From NCBI RefSeq assembly GCF_000407545.1, contig NZ_ASWH01000001.1, forward strand, positions 791,501-855,500: a DNA stretch of 64,000 nucleotides. Direction: 5' to 3'. Within the stretch, counting starts at the first letter, position 1. Every line of letters starts with the position of its first letter. The position numbers and the translations under genes are program-made. Under the pieces are notes generated by a model. It searched no databases and had not been told where the DNA came from. It saw only the letters and a list, made by a program, of their open reading frames with translations. Of this stretch, positions 53,765-62,401 are shown in pieces. This DNA is from Enterococcus gilvus ATCC BAA-350 (lineage in GTDB: Bacteria; Bacillota; Bacilli; Lactobacillales; Enterococcaceae).

Positions 53765-53840
53765 CCTCCCCCCCTAAAATGACTCGTTTTGGGGGTAAAA
53801 AGACCCTTTTTTGGCAAAAACAGGTCAAATTGGGGGGAGG
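53765..53840. repeat. C-run / G-run inverted repeat ahead of the DUF1659-like gene
   Basis: CCTCCCCCC (53765-53773) and GGGGGGAGG (53832-53840) are perfectly complementary across 58 bases. The loop contains smaller G/C runs (CGTTTTGGGGGTAAAAAGACCC region). It lies in the leader of the DUF1659/DUF2922 unit and stands out from its A/T-rich surroundings. Confidence 0.6.
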
Positions 53841-53972
53841 GGGAGTCAATTTGCTGTTTGCGTTTGCCGTTGATTTTCTATAAAATAAAAGGTTTTGGCT
53901 AAAAATGGACAGGAACACAAAAAAACACAGAAAGCGAAGAAGTTCCTTCACTTTCTGTGTTTCTTCTAGTCA

Positions 53973-54698
53973 TTAGTACCAGCCGATCCTATCGACCGCT
54001 TCACGATTTTCGATCAGATCATTGCAATGGTAAAGAGAGTAAGCTTTATTATAGAGCCGATTCAGCTCGCCGATGGGGGTGCGGAAATACTGCAAGCTCA
54101 GCCGTCCCCGTAGGACTTTCGCAAAAGGCGTGTCTGGCAATTCTAAAAAATCAAGCGGTGTCGTGCCCTTCGTGATAAAGTGAAAATGCCCGCGGCGCAT
54201 CGTTGCCAATACCAGACAAGCCACCTCAGCATTACTGATGATCCGCCGCCGATGGATCGGTACGGTGAGCTTCGGTCCATTTTCGATCGCCACATAATAG
54301 GACTCCTGCATCTTTTTCAAGTCTACGATCTTCGCAGGATTCAGCCAAATCGTGGTTTCCGACCCCTCCAAAGGAAACAAGGCAAAGAAGGCACAGACCC
54401 ACGGGAACTTATATTTCCCAAAATTCCCATTATTTTTCAGACAGCGAGAAAGAATCTTGTATTCAGGGAAACAATGGGCCGACGCAAAACGACGCAACGT
54501 CTTCTGCGGATTCATCTGACTAAAGGAGATCCCTTCGTCGGAAAAGATCAACGCCCCCGCCTCTCTCGGATTCGGGATGATGCAGTTGATGACCTGAACC
54601 TTCAACGGATCAAACGATGTAGCGCTTTCATAATACTGCTGCCACAAACTCGACCATACCTTATCCTCTAAAACATCCAACCTTTTACTCGTATTCAT
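53973..54698 (-). CDS. ComK-like transcription factor
   Basis: 241 residues. The middle part follows ComK: SFSQMNPQKTLRRFASAHCF resembles the YVNMKPLQIVDRSCRFFG block. FALFPLEGSETTIWLNPAKI, then ENGPKLTVPIHRRRIISNAE, resembles ComK's FLFPT...WI and NGKTMELPISYNSFENQ. It is longer than B. subtilis ComK (192) by an N-terminal and a C-terminal extension. ComK binds A/T boxes to switch on competence genes. No com genes are in the window, so the target here may be the DUF1659/DUF2922 cluster. The start MNTSKRLD follows AAAGGAGG. Confidence 0.6.
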   Translation of the reverse strand: MNTSKRLDVLEDKVWSSLWQQYYESATSFDPLKVQVINCIIPNPREAGALIFSDEGISFSQMNPQKTLRRFASAHCFPEYKILSRCLKNNGNFGKYKFPWVCAFFALFPLEGSETTIWLNPAKIVDLKKMQESYYVAIENGPKLTVPIHRRRIISNAEVACLVLATMRRGHFHFITKGTTPLDFLELPDTPFAKVLRGRLSLQYFRTPIGELNRLYNKAYSLYHCNDLIENREAVDRIGWY

Positions 54699-54806
54699 AT
54701 ACATCCTCCTTTAAGCACCTTCTTTGTGCTCACCTAAAACTATACTCCACAAAACCAAAAATTTGTTTTTTTATTTTTTAATTGAAAATTAAAGAAAACA
54801 CAAAAA

Positions 54807-54838
54807 TGAACGCGTGCTGATATTTATACACGCGTTCA
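54807..54838. promoter_or_regulatory. Perfect 10 bp inverted repeat upstream of the comK-like gene
   Basis: TGAACGCGTG - 12 bases - CACGCGTTCA. There is no T-run on either side, so it is not a clear terminator; a protein site or a cruciform is possible. The rest of 54699-55238 is very A/T-rich and shows no gene. Confidence 0.5.
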
Positions 54839-55238
54839 CCTCCAATTTTCCATTAATCGATCTCGTAAAGAATAAATGAACAATTTATTAGTAAAAAAAT
54901 ATATTTATAATATTTAAGGAAAATGCTAAAATAATTCGTTGGCTAGGATTACTATTGGCAAAAGTATTTTCAAGGATTATTACTTAGTCTTACAAAAAAC
55001 TAGAAAAACCCTAAAATCCTTGGTGTGAAAAGGATCTCAGAGTTGGTTGACAATCAGTGACGGCTCATTTATAAAGTTATTTAAAATAACAAAACCTCTT
55101 TTAAAAAAATAGTTAATATTAGAAAAAAATTAGTCTTATAAGAAAAACGTCCATAAAGCAATCGCTTTCTCAGAAAATGAAAAAAGATTTTCTCAAAAAG
55201 TCCGCCTTTTTTTTTAAAAAACGTCCTTTATTGATTCT

Positions 55239-56345
55239 TTATCCGATTAATTTTGTCATTTCACAAATGACTTGGACTCGTTGTTCGATCATTGCGTCAA
55301 CATACGTGTCCAGCGTCATCTGCGTGGAGGTATGCCCTAAAAGCGCGCTAACAGAAGGAATATCACGATTTGCTTCTAAGCAGCGCGTCGCAAATGTATG
55401 GCGCAACTGATGAAAATGAATTGTAGATAGCCCTGCTTTTTCTCTGACTTTGTGAAAATGATAAGTGAGGAGTCGAGGCTCGCATGGTTGCCCATTGGTA
55501 GAGAAAACAAAGCCGCCTCTTGAACTATTTTTATGCTTGAGTAATAACTTCTTTAATGTTGGACCAATAGGAATCACTCGCACTTATGCCTCTGTCTTTG
55601 AGTCGGTAAAGACCAATTGCGTCCGTTTTTCCACCTCATTGATTGCTTGGATACGTTGATACGTGTGTTGTACATGAATAAGATTCGTGTCAAAATCAAT
55701 GTCCGACCATTTGAGCGCCGCAATTTCCCCGATCCGCATTCCAGAATGTAAGGCTAATAAAACGGGGATGTCGTAGCCTCGTTTTTCATTGGCAGCTACG
55801 TCCATGATTTTTTTCTGCTCGTTCAGTGTCAATGCACGAACTTTCGTTTTCTTCACTTTTGGAATCTTGATCTCAGAGAATGGATTAGATGTGATCTTTC
55901 TTAATCGCTTCGCATGGTTCAAGCATTTGTTCAGTATTCTAAAAAACTACTTGAATCGTTGATCTAGCAAGCTTCTTTTGCAGTCTTCCCAACAACTCTT
56001 TTCCCGTATCCAATGTGATCTCGTTCAATGAAACATCTTGGATTATCGGAAAACATATTTGGTCAATTTATAATAATAACTAGAAAAAGTCGAAGGTTTG
56101 ACCTCTCCTTTTATTTCTTCCAGCCAATTGATCGTCCATTCCTCAAACGTTTCCGCCGAGCTTCCTTGGACTTCCTGCAATGTTTGGTATTTGATTTTTA
56201 ATGGATACAGCTTCTATTTGACTTCAGTGTAGCTTTTCCCGTAAACATACCCGTATTTTATCCTTCCATTGATTTTCCGCCCCTTCGGAAATCGGCCTTC
56301 CCATCGGCCATCTTTTCGTAAGTAAATGTTCTCGCCTTTTCTCAC
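55239..56345 (-). pseudogene. Decayed phage-type tyrosine integrase
   Basis: The N-terminus (GTG at 56345 after AGGAGG) reads RKGENIYLRKDGRWEGRFPK and KYGYVYGKSYTEVK, typical of Tn916/phage integrases. The catalytic half has LHSGMRIGEIAALKWSDID, HQLRHTFATRCLE and LLGHTSTQMTLDTYVD. The gene is broken by a TAG at 56214-56216, a TAA at 56043-56045, two frameshifts between about 55930 and 56040, and a TAA at 55584-55586. It is the relic of an integrated element; no att repeats were found. Confidence 0.88.
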
Positions 56346-56663
56346 TATTTAATTCCTCCTAAATTTGACGGCTAAATAGACGGTTTATTTTGTCCGAATA
56401 TCTCAAATAAATCTCAAAAAACCCCCAGAAACAAATAATGATTAAGCGTGTTATTTTTCGCTATTTAAAATAATTGTTTTAAATAACGAAAATGGTTGTT
56501 ACTAATAATTGAATTATAATAGGTTTACAGATTAATTCAAAAACGCTAGATAAATAAGTTGAATAATTTTTTTGATTCTAATTGTTTTTAGTTTTTTGTA
56601 AAACAATATCAAAAGAATGTAAAGGAACCATTTCAAAAAAGGAAAGCATCAATAAAAGTAATT

Positions 56664-56705
56664 ACAAAAAGCCAAACTTCCATCTTCGAAAGTTTGGCTT
56701 TTTGT
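56664..56705. terminator. Bidirectional terminator beside the glycosyltransferase-like gene
   Basis: ACAAAAAGCCAAACTT pairs with AAGTTTGGCTTTTTGT. The gap 56346-56663 is A/T-rich and shows no gene. Confidence 0.88.
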
Positions 56706-56710
56706 ATTGG

Positions 56711-57610
56711 CTACAACGCGCTCTCATGTTTCATCAGCTCTGGGTAATATTCGAACTCTTCGAATAGCTGTGGATCGTAATCAATGAAGCGATTGACCCA
56801 GTTCTTTGCTTCAAAGAAGTCGAGAATGGCATGGTCTGCGGGCTGGTAAGGGATATTCAAGAATGCGGTCAGTTGGCTCAGGTCTGGGCCGATCATAAAG
56901 ACGTTTCTTGGATCGTACATCCTGTAAAATGGCAGCATCTCATTAGCGGTAACCAATTTTTTCTGAAGATAAAGGGATTCAAAGGTTCGAAGGGTCACGC
57001 CGTATTGACCGGATCGGAGAATCTCCAAGATCCCTTTGCTGCTTTTGACGAGCTTCAGGTAGTCTGTGTAGGGCAAATAGCCGTCTTGTTCATTGCCGCG
57101 TTTAGGCAGTATATGATAAAAGGTGGACAGGCCGAGGGATTCGAAGCGGTCCTTTAAAGCCATGGCTTGTTCTCTGCGTCCATTGTCGTTCGCACCAAAA
57201 AAGATGTCGTAGTCTGTATCATGGAAGGGTTCTCCGACAGATTGTGTGTAAAAGGAACTATTGTGCTTCAATCCGAGGTCTCGTGCTTCTAAGGGATCGA
57301 AGTGATAGATCTCATCAATGGCAGGCTCTTTTTGAGCAGCATTTAATTTTCGATAGTGTTCCAACTTGAAATGATTCCAGAAAAATAAAACGATTTTTGC
57401 TTTTGTGAAGGGGCGAATACGCTCTGCCATCGCGGGTTCAAAGCCGTAGTCTAAAAAGATGATCAATTGAAACTCTTTCAAGTAATGACGTAAATAGTCA
57501 TTGCTGGCGGTGAGCAGTTCTTTCCCTGAACAAACACTCATTTCTGATATGGCAGGGAAAAAGTATAGTGAACGGTCTTTAGGGACGATCAAAACATCTG
57601 AATTTTTCAT
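56711..57610 (-). CDS. CgeB-like / glycosyltransferase-fold protein
   Basis: 299 residues starting MKNSDVLIVPKDRSLYFFP after GGGAGAAAA. Features are a Rossmann-like first half (LIIFLDYGFEP, KIVLFFWNHFK), the segment DIFFGANDNGRREQAMALKDRF in the linker, and SKGILEILRSGQYGVTLRTFESLYLQKKLVT in the second half. The last is the pattern of CgeB/GT-B proteins, where a Glu binds the nucleotide sugar. It may act in glycan synthesis, but it stands alone with no polysaccharide genes nearby. Confidence 0.65.
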   Translation of the reverse strand: MKNSDVLIVPKDRSLYFFPAISEMSVCSGKELLTASNDYLRHYLKEFQLIIFLDYGFEPAMAERIRPFTKAKIVLFFWNHFKLEHYRKLNAAQKEPAIDEIYHFDPLEARDLGLKHNSSFYTQSVGEPFHDTDYDIFFGANDNGRREQAMALKDRFESLGLSTFYHILPKRGNEQDGYLPYTDYLKLVKSSKGILEILRSGQYGVTLRTFESLYLQKKLVTANEMLPFYRMYDPRNVFMIGPDLSQLTAFLNIPYQPADHAILDFFEAKNWVNRFIDYDPQLFEEFEYYPELMKHESAL

Positions 57611-57694
57611 TTTTCTCCCAGCTTTCACATTGGATTTTTCATAGCATAGCGCTTTCCAAAATGAATAGCGATAATTATGCTTGAGAAAAATAAC

Positions 57695-57732
57695 ACAAAA
57701 ATGGAGACTGTCTATGGGATGAGACAGTCTCC
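57695..57732 (-). terminator. Terminator of folT (minus strand)
   Basis: On the minus strand GGAGACTGTC loop GACAGTCTCC followed by ATTTTTG. Confidence 0.82.
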
Positions 57733-57794
57733 AAAAGGAAAATTCGTGTGAAGTAAATAACTACATTCACTTAAATATAATAAAATTCTAAAAA

Positions 57795-58325
57795 TTAATG
57801 GGCGCGATTAAAGCGTGAGATCCACTGTTTGTAAGGCAAGACACCGCCTAAGAAATAGGTGATGATGGCTTGGATAGGTATCCAGATCACGGTCTTGATC
57901 AAACGTGGTGCCCAGATCACCCAGCTAGTCAATGGCACATGGTACATCAATGCCAGCCATAGCGGCGTCAAGATCAAATTGATCACGACCGTCGTTACTA
58001 ATACAGACTGAATCGAATTTTTCCATGTAATTTCTTTCTTATAAAAGAAGTATCCGTAGATGGCTCCTTCAAGAAAGGCATTGATGGTGAAGCCGATGAA
58101 AAATGGGGCCTTTGCGAAAAGCGACATTCCGATAAAATCAGCGATGACCGAACCGATCCCTGTCCAGAATGGACCGAAGAGCATGCCCATAATGATCTCT
58201 GGGATAAAGGTAAAGCTGACTTTGACAAATTGCGTCTCGATTCCTAAGATTCGGGACAGTGTGACCATCATGGCGATCAATAGCGCCATCGTTGTGATGC
58301 TTCTAGCATCGAGGTGTTTCTTCAT
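57795..58325 (-). CDS. folT: Folate ECF transporter S component
   Basis: This 176-residue membrane protein with six helices captures folate for the shared ECF energy module (EcfA, EcfA', EcfT, not in this window). It starts MKKHLDARSITTMALLIAMMVTLSRI and has PEIIMGMLFGPFWTGIGSVIADFIG and APRLIKTVIWIPIQAI, typical of FolT. The ATG at 58325 lies 8 bases after GGAG. It is under a THF riboswitch. Confidence 0.92.
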   Translation of the reverse strand: MKKHLDARSITTMALLIAMMVTLSRILGIETQFVKVSFTFIPEIIMGMLFGPFWTGIGSVIADFIGMSLFAKAPFFIGFTINAFLEGAIYGYFFYKKEITWKNSIQSVLVTTVVINLILTPLWLALMYHVPLTSWVIWAPRLIKTVIWIPIQAIITYFLGGVLPYKQWISRFNRAH

Positions 58326-58361
58326 TTCTAGCATCTCCTTATAGAGCTGCTACATTCTTCA

Positions 58362-58457
58362 TGCAGCGAATGCGAAAATAAAACCGCAGACAAAGTCTTT
58401 CGTCCAAAGGGCAACATCCCATCCCTCCGGCACTTGACGCTTTATTTCCTACTCTGA
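58362..58457 (-). ncRNA. Tetrahydrofolate (THF) riboswitch
   Basis: On the minus strand the conserved blocks appear in order: AGAGTAGGAAATAAAGCG, TCAAGTGCCGG, GGGATGTTGCCC, GGACGAAAG, CTGCGGTTTTATTT and GCATTCGCTGC. AAATAAA pairs with TTTATTT to close P2-like pairing. A following stem GCTGCATG...GTAGCAGC lies just before the folT ribosome site and may be the expression platform. Confidence 0.88.
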
Positions 58458-58638
58458 TTTATTTTTGGGGGAGATCCCCCGAAAAAAATACTAGCATAGA
58501 AAGAGGCAGTATACAATCTTTTCATTCTGAAGAAAAAAGTACTCAGGAATTTTTTTTTTGCGAATAAAGAAGGGTAATTTTTCGCCTCATTTAGAGGTAT
58601 GATAGATTTACAACGATTATTAGGAAAGAGGGCAGAAC

Positions 58639-59379
58639 ATGGAGATCAAACCTTTGGGAGAAAGACAATTATTTTCCATGAAGCGTGGGAACCTTGAAAA
58701 GAGGATCAGTCAGTATTATTCGGAGACCCACGATACGGAATCAGTGGTGGAATATGGGGTGGCCGTTCTTTTATTCAATGCCATCACCATGGACAATTAT
58801 TCGTTCGTCTGCAAAGACTTATTCAAAGAACTCTTTATGACAGCGGAACCGACAGATCATTTGCGGGACTATTGCCTGTATTTCTATGATTTTTTTACCT
58901 ACGATGAATGGGAAGTGGTGCGGGATCGATTATTTAAGAACCGCAGGGAATTTTCTGAGTGGACCCGTAAGATTCGTCCTGAGATAGCAGCCGTTCGAGC
59001 AGCGGCGGCGCCAACGAACAAAAGAAAAATCTGGCTCTATGAAAATTACTTAAGCGAATCGGATCGTTCCGAGAATGAGATGGAACGATATAGCTATGCG
59101 TACCATGCTGCTTTCAGAGATGAAAATGGACGCAAGATCGTACAAAAATTTCGGAACGCGGATGTCGGTATGTCGAACGACCGTTATTTTATCTTGCTGA
59201 CGACACTGATGCGGCTAAGTATTTTTCAAAAGAATGGCATTCGTCGGTTCCACGAATTGGAGTTTCGCAAATGCGGGCGCATGTCGATCATGGAGTTTTA
59301 CGCAGATGAAGACGATGATGAAGCATTTTTGAAGCGGAGAAAGGCGAAGGCCAAAAAAGAGCAGGAAGAGGCACAATAA
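58639..59379 (+). CDS. Fusion of the helical cluster protein with a DUF2922-like domain
   Basis: 246 residues. Residues 1 to about 118 align with the protein encoded at 52778-53167 (QLFSMK, LEKRISQYY, FVCKDLFKELF, YFYDFFTYDEW). Residues about 150-225 resemble the DUF2922-like proteins at 52125 and 53232: YHAAFRDENGRKIVQKFRNADV, then LTTLMRLSIFQKNGIRRFHEL. A charged Lys/Glu tail ends the chain. So one gene joins two protein types made by neighbouring genes 6 kb away. The ATG follows GGAAAGAGGGCAGAAC. Function unknown. Confidence 0.7.
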   Translation: MEIKPLGERQLFSMKRGNLEKRISQYYSETHDTESVVEYGVAVLLFNAITMDNYSFVCKDLFKELFMTAEPTDHLRDYCLYFYDFFTYDEWEVVRDRLFKNRREFSEWTRKIRPEIAAVRAAAAPTNKRKIWLYENYLSESDRSENEMERYSYAYHAAFRDENGRKIVQKFRNADVGMSNDRYFILLTTLMRLSIFQKNGIRRFHELEFRKCGRMSIMEFYADEDDDEAFLKRRKAKAKKEQEEAQ

Positions 59380-59420
59380 ACAAAGAAGCAGGAGGGAAAT
59401 CCCTTCCTGCTTCTTTGTTA
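59379..59420. terminator. Bidirectional terminator between the fusion gene and the LysR gene
   Basis: AACAAAGAAGCAGG pairs with CCTGCTTCTTTGTT with GA-rich loop. Confidence 0.85.
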
Positions 59421-59440
59421 TTAAAAAAGTTTCTACTATA

Positions 59441-60343
59441 TTAATAGACGATTTCTTTTGGATCAGAATGTGCGAGCACGAATTCCTTGAAATTAATGAC
59501 GGCGGGTGTCAGATAGGCCTCTTTATTGGTGACCAAATAGAAGGAGCGATCGAGCATCACGTTTTTCAAATGGATCGTTTTTAGCGGCAGGTGCTTCAAA
59601 ATGTACATATTCGGCACGACAGCAATACCGAAGCCTTGACTGACCAGGCCTGCGATAACTTGATCCACCGTCACTTCATAGACGATATTATAGCTGCAAT
59701 TATTTTTTTTGAAGGTTTCGTCGATCACATTTCGCAAGCCGCTGCTTTTACTGAATCCGATCTGTTCATAGGGCTGCGTTTGCTCCAAGTAGATCGCATC
59801 GAACTGGGCCAACGGGTGATCCAAGGGTGCGATGACGACCAGCTCCTGACCGGCGATGGGCAAGAACTCCACGCTGGGTTCGTCCGGCAGATAGGAAGAG
59901 ATCCCAATATCGTAGTGCATGTTTTTGATGCCATCCACGATCTCTCTAGTGACACCCGAAGACGTGTGAAAGTCAAAGAGGATTTCTTTGTCGGGGTTCG
60001 CGTCATGAAAATCACGGACTAATTTGGGCACAAAGGTGGTGCCTAGAACGGGTAAGAAGGCGAAGCTGATAAACCCGCTGCCCTTGCTGATCTTGGTGAC
60101 GGTCTCGATCCCATCGTCGAGTGTTCCTAATGTACGGGAGACATAATCTTGAAAAATCATGCCGGGCTTGGTCAATACGACATTCCGGCCTTTTTTTTCA
60201 AACAGCGTGATCCCGAGTTCGTCTTCGAGAGAGGCGATCGCGTTGCTCAAGCTGGGCTGTGTGACGTTTAAGAGTTTGCTGGAGCGTGTATAATGCTGCT
60301 CACGGGCCAGCACATCAAAATATTTTAAATGCTGTAGATTCAT
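59441..60343 (-). CDS. LysR-type transcriptional regulator
   Basis: 300 residues. The N-terminal winged helix (MNLQHLKYFDVLAREQHYTR, LLNVTQPSLSNAIASLEDEL) and a periplasmic-binding-like effector domain (about 90-290) are typical. The start at 60343 follows TAGGAGAAGAGCT. It is divergent from the TIM-barrel / shikimate-dehydrogenase-like / MFS genes, the usual placement for a LysR activator of a catabolic operon. A shikimate- or quinate-like effector is likely but not shown. Confidence 0.93.
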   Translation of the reverse strand: MNLQHLKYFDVLAREQHYTRSSKLLNVTQPSLSNAIASLEDELGITLFEKKGRNVVLTKPGMIFQDYVSRTLGTLDDGIETVTKISKGSGFISFAFLPVLGTTFVPKLVRDFHDANPDKEILFDFHTSSGVTREIVDGIKNMHYDIGISSYLPDEPSVEFLPIAGQELVVIAPLDHPLAQFDAIYLEQTQPYEQIGFSKSSGLRNVIDETFKKNNCSYNIVYEVTVDQVIAGLVSQGFGIAVVPNMYILKHLPLKTIHLKNVMLDRSFYLVTNKEAYLTPAVINFKEFVLAHSDPKEIVY

Positions 60344-60605
60344 AGCTCTTCTCCTATGTATATGATCTTTTTTATAAGTATAGCAAAACCTATATCTTTT
60401 ACCTATAGATTCTACGAGAAAAACCAATTAGAATTTTGAAATGCTGCACGTTAAAATGAAGGCAAGATTTGATTGTGAAAGCCGATACATTATGAAAGGT
60501 ACGGATTTCGCAACAAAAAAAGCTTTCATACATTAGGAGACTGCAGCTCTGCATGTGAAAGAAATAACTTTTAGAAAATTCGCTATAATTTTAGGAGGAA
60601 ATGAA

Positions 60606-61460
60606 ATGAAAAAGGTACCATTGACGATCAGCTCTTATACATTAGGTATGGAAATTGATTTTGAAGAACGGGTAAAAATCGCAAAAGCAGCAGGCTTTGA
60701 TGGCATCGGTTTACGTGCTGAAACGTATATGTTGGCAGTGAAACAAGGTTATTCAGATGACCGCATGTTGGAAATCTTAGAAGAAAACGATATGAAAGTC
60801 ACAGAAGTGGAATACATCACTTTATGGGCAGACCCTAATAAGACTCAAGAAACGCCAGAGACATTGTTACAGCAATTCAAAGAACAAACGGTGTATCATA
60901 TGGCGCGTCTGTTCGGCGTAGGGCATATCAACTGCGGCTTGATGGAAAAATATCCGGCAGAAGTTCATATCCAAGCCTTTAAAGAATTGTGTGCACGGGC
61001 GAAGGAATTAGTGATCGGCTTAGAATTTATGCCTTACAGCGGTGTACCAGATTTAGCAAGTGCATGGAATATCGTGAAGGAAGCAGGCTGTGACAACGGC
61101 ATGTTGATCCTAGATACGTGGCATTGGGCACGTGCTGAAACATTAGCAGAAGATTTAAAAGATGTTCCAGCAGAAAAAGTTGTTTCTGTTCAAATCTGTG
61201 ATGTGTTAGAACGTCGCTACCCAGATACGATCTTACGTGACGAATCAATGCATGACCGTCTATGCCCAGGAACTGGCTGGGGCGATACGGTTGGCTTCTT
61301 GAAAGCAATCAAAGAACACGGCATCGAGCCTCGCGTTATTGGGACAGAAGTTATTTCTGATCCGATCTTGAGCTTAGGCTATGAAAAAGCAGCACAAATG
61401 AACTACGACACAAGTATTGATGTGATCAAACAAGCGTGGCCAGAATTACTAGAAGATTAA
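60606..61460 (+). CDS. Sugar-phosphate isomerase / dehydroshikimate dehydratase-like TIM barrel
   Basis: 284 residues of the AP-endonuclease-2 / xylose-isomerase-like barrel family. Blocks are AKAAGFDGIGLRAETYM, VIGLEFMPYSG with the metal Glu, MLILDTWHWARAE with Asp/His ligands, VVSVQICDV and RVIGTEVIS. Next to a shikimate dehydrogenase-like gene, a 3-dehydroshikimate dehydratase (to protocatechuate) or a related isomerase is the best guess. ATG 60606 follows TTAGGAGGAAATGAA. Confidence 0.75.
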   Translation: MKKVPLTISSYTLGMEIDFEERVKIAKAAGFDGIGLRAETYMLAVKQGYSDDRMLEILEENDMKVTEVEYITLWADPNKTQETPETLLQQFKEQTVYHMARLFGVGHINCGLMEKYPAEVHIQAFKELCARAKELVIGLEFMPYSGVPDLASAWNIVKEAGCDNGMLILDTWHWARAETLAEDLKDVPAEKVVSVQICDVLERRYPDTILRDESMHDRLCPGTGWGDTVGFLKAIKEHGIEPRVIGTEVISDPILSLGYEKAAQMNYDTSIDVIKQAWPELLED

Positions 61461-61478
61461 AAAAAGGTGGATAAAAAA

Positions 61479-62327
61479 ATGTTAGAAGGCGTATCAGGTA
61501 AAACACACTTATATGGATTGATCGGAAGTCCGGTTGGGCATTCAGGGTCACCAGCGATGTACAATTATGGCTTTGAACAATTAGGGATCGATGCTGTATA
61601 CCTTGCGTTCGATGTACAAATAGAAGAAGTTGCACATGCGTTCCAATCCGTTCGCACATTCAACATGCCTGGCGGAAATGTCACGATGCCTTGTAAAGGT
61701 GAAGCGGCGAAATATATGGACGAATTATCACCAGCGGCACAAATGGTAGGCGCCATCAATACCTTCAAAAATGAGGATGGCAAATTAACAGGGCATATCA
61801 CTGATGGGATCGGCTTTGTCGATAACTTGAAAGCAAACGACGTTGATCCGAAGGGCAAGAAATTTGTCGTTATCGGTACAGGCGGCGCGGCGACAGCGAT
61901 CCAAGTACAATTAGCGATCGAAGAAGCAGCGGCGATCGATATTTTCAATATCAAAGATGATTTCTTTGTTAAGGGAGAAGAAACTGTTGCACGCATCAAG
62001 AAATTCTACCCAGAATTGGCGGTAGCGATCCATGATCTAGGCGATGCGGATCTATTGAAGCAAAAAATCGCGGAAGCGGATGTTTTAGTAAATGGAACAA
62101 CAGTTGGTATGGGCGCAGGCTCAACGAGAACACCGATCAGCGATACAAGCATGCTTCATGAAAAATTAATCGTCGCAGATGCTATCTATAACCCGCCGAA
62201 GACGCAATTGATCAATGACGCGTCAGCGAAGGGCTGTAAGACAGTTACTGGCGAAGGAATGTTGCTGGGACAAGGAAAAGCAGCGTTCAAGATTTTTACA
62301 GACCAAGAATTACCAGTTCGGCCGTAG
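61479..62327 (+). CDS. Shikimate/quinate dehydrogenase-like protein
   Basis: 282 residues with AroE features: LIGSPVGHSGSPAMYNYGF at the N-terminus, GNVTMPCKGEAAKYMDEL (family Lys in the M-P-x-K position), the NAD(P) loop VVIGTGGAATAIQVQL, NGTTVGMGAGS and GEGMLLGQGKAAFKIF. The catabolic setting (TIM-barrel enzyme, MFS carrier, LysR) suggests use of shikimate or quinate rather than aromatic synthesis, as for the qui/shikimate genes of Listeria. AGGTGG precedes ATG 61479. Confidence 0.88.
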   Translation: MLEGVSGKTHLYGLIGSPVGHSGSPAMYNYGFEQLGIDAVYLAFDVQIEEVAHAFQSVRTFNMPGGNVTMPCKGEAAKYMDELSPAAQMVGAINTFKNEDGKLTGHITDGIGFVDNLKANDVDPKGKKFVVIGTGGAATAIQVQLAIEEAAAIDIFNIKDDFFVKGEETVARIKKFYPELAVAIHDLGDADLLKQKIAEADVLVNGTTVGMGAGSTRTPISDTSMLHEKLIVADAIYNPPKTQLINDASAKGCKTVTGEGMLLGQGKAAFKIFTDQELPVRP

Positions 62328-62333
62328 GCGAAT

Positions 62334-62369
62334 CTTTCCGTACATGCTGAAAAAAGGATGTACGGAAAG
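62334..62369 (+). other. Hairpin between the dehydrogenase and MFS genes
   Basis: CTTTCCGTACAT and ATGTACGGAAAG are perfect 12 bp complements around a 12-base loop. There is no T-run, so it is more likely an mRNA processing or stability stem than a strong terminator. Confidence 0.5.
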
Positions 62370-62401
62370 AAATTATACTAACACAAATTAGGAGTGTAGG
62401 G

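Noticed and set aside
53821..53845. G-quadruplex on the plus strand
   Set aside because: Only two long G-runs are adjacent (six and five G); four runs within a short span are not present, so an intermolecular or two-tier form would be needed.
54757..54769. ComK box AAAA-N5-TTTT upstream of the comK-like gene (autoregulation)
   Set aside because: The match AAAA-ATTTG-TTTT is real, but the region is so A/T-rich that such matches are expected by chance; a pair with proper spacing was not found.
56582..56767. Small open frame near 56.6 kb
   Set aside because: It has no ribosome site, runs through a terminator hairpin and overlaps the end of the opposite gene; no recognisable protein pattern.
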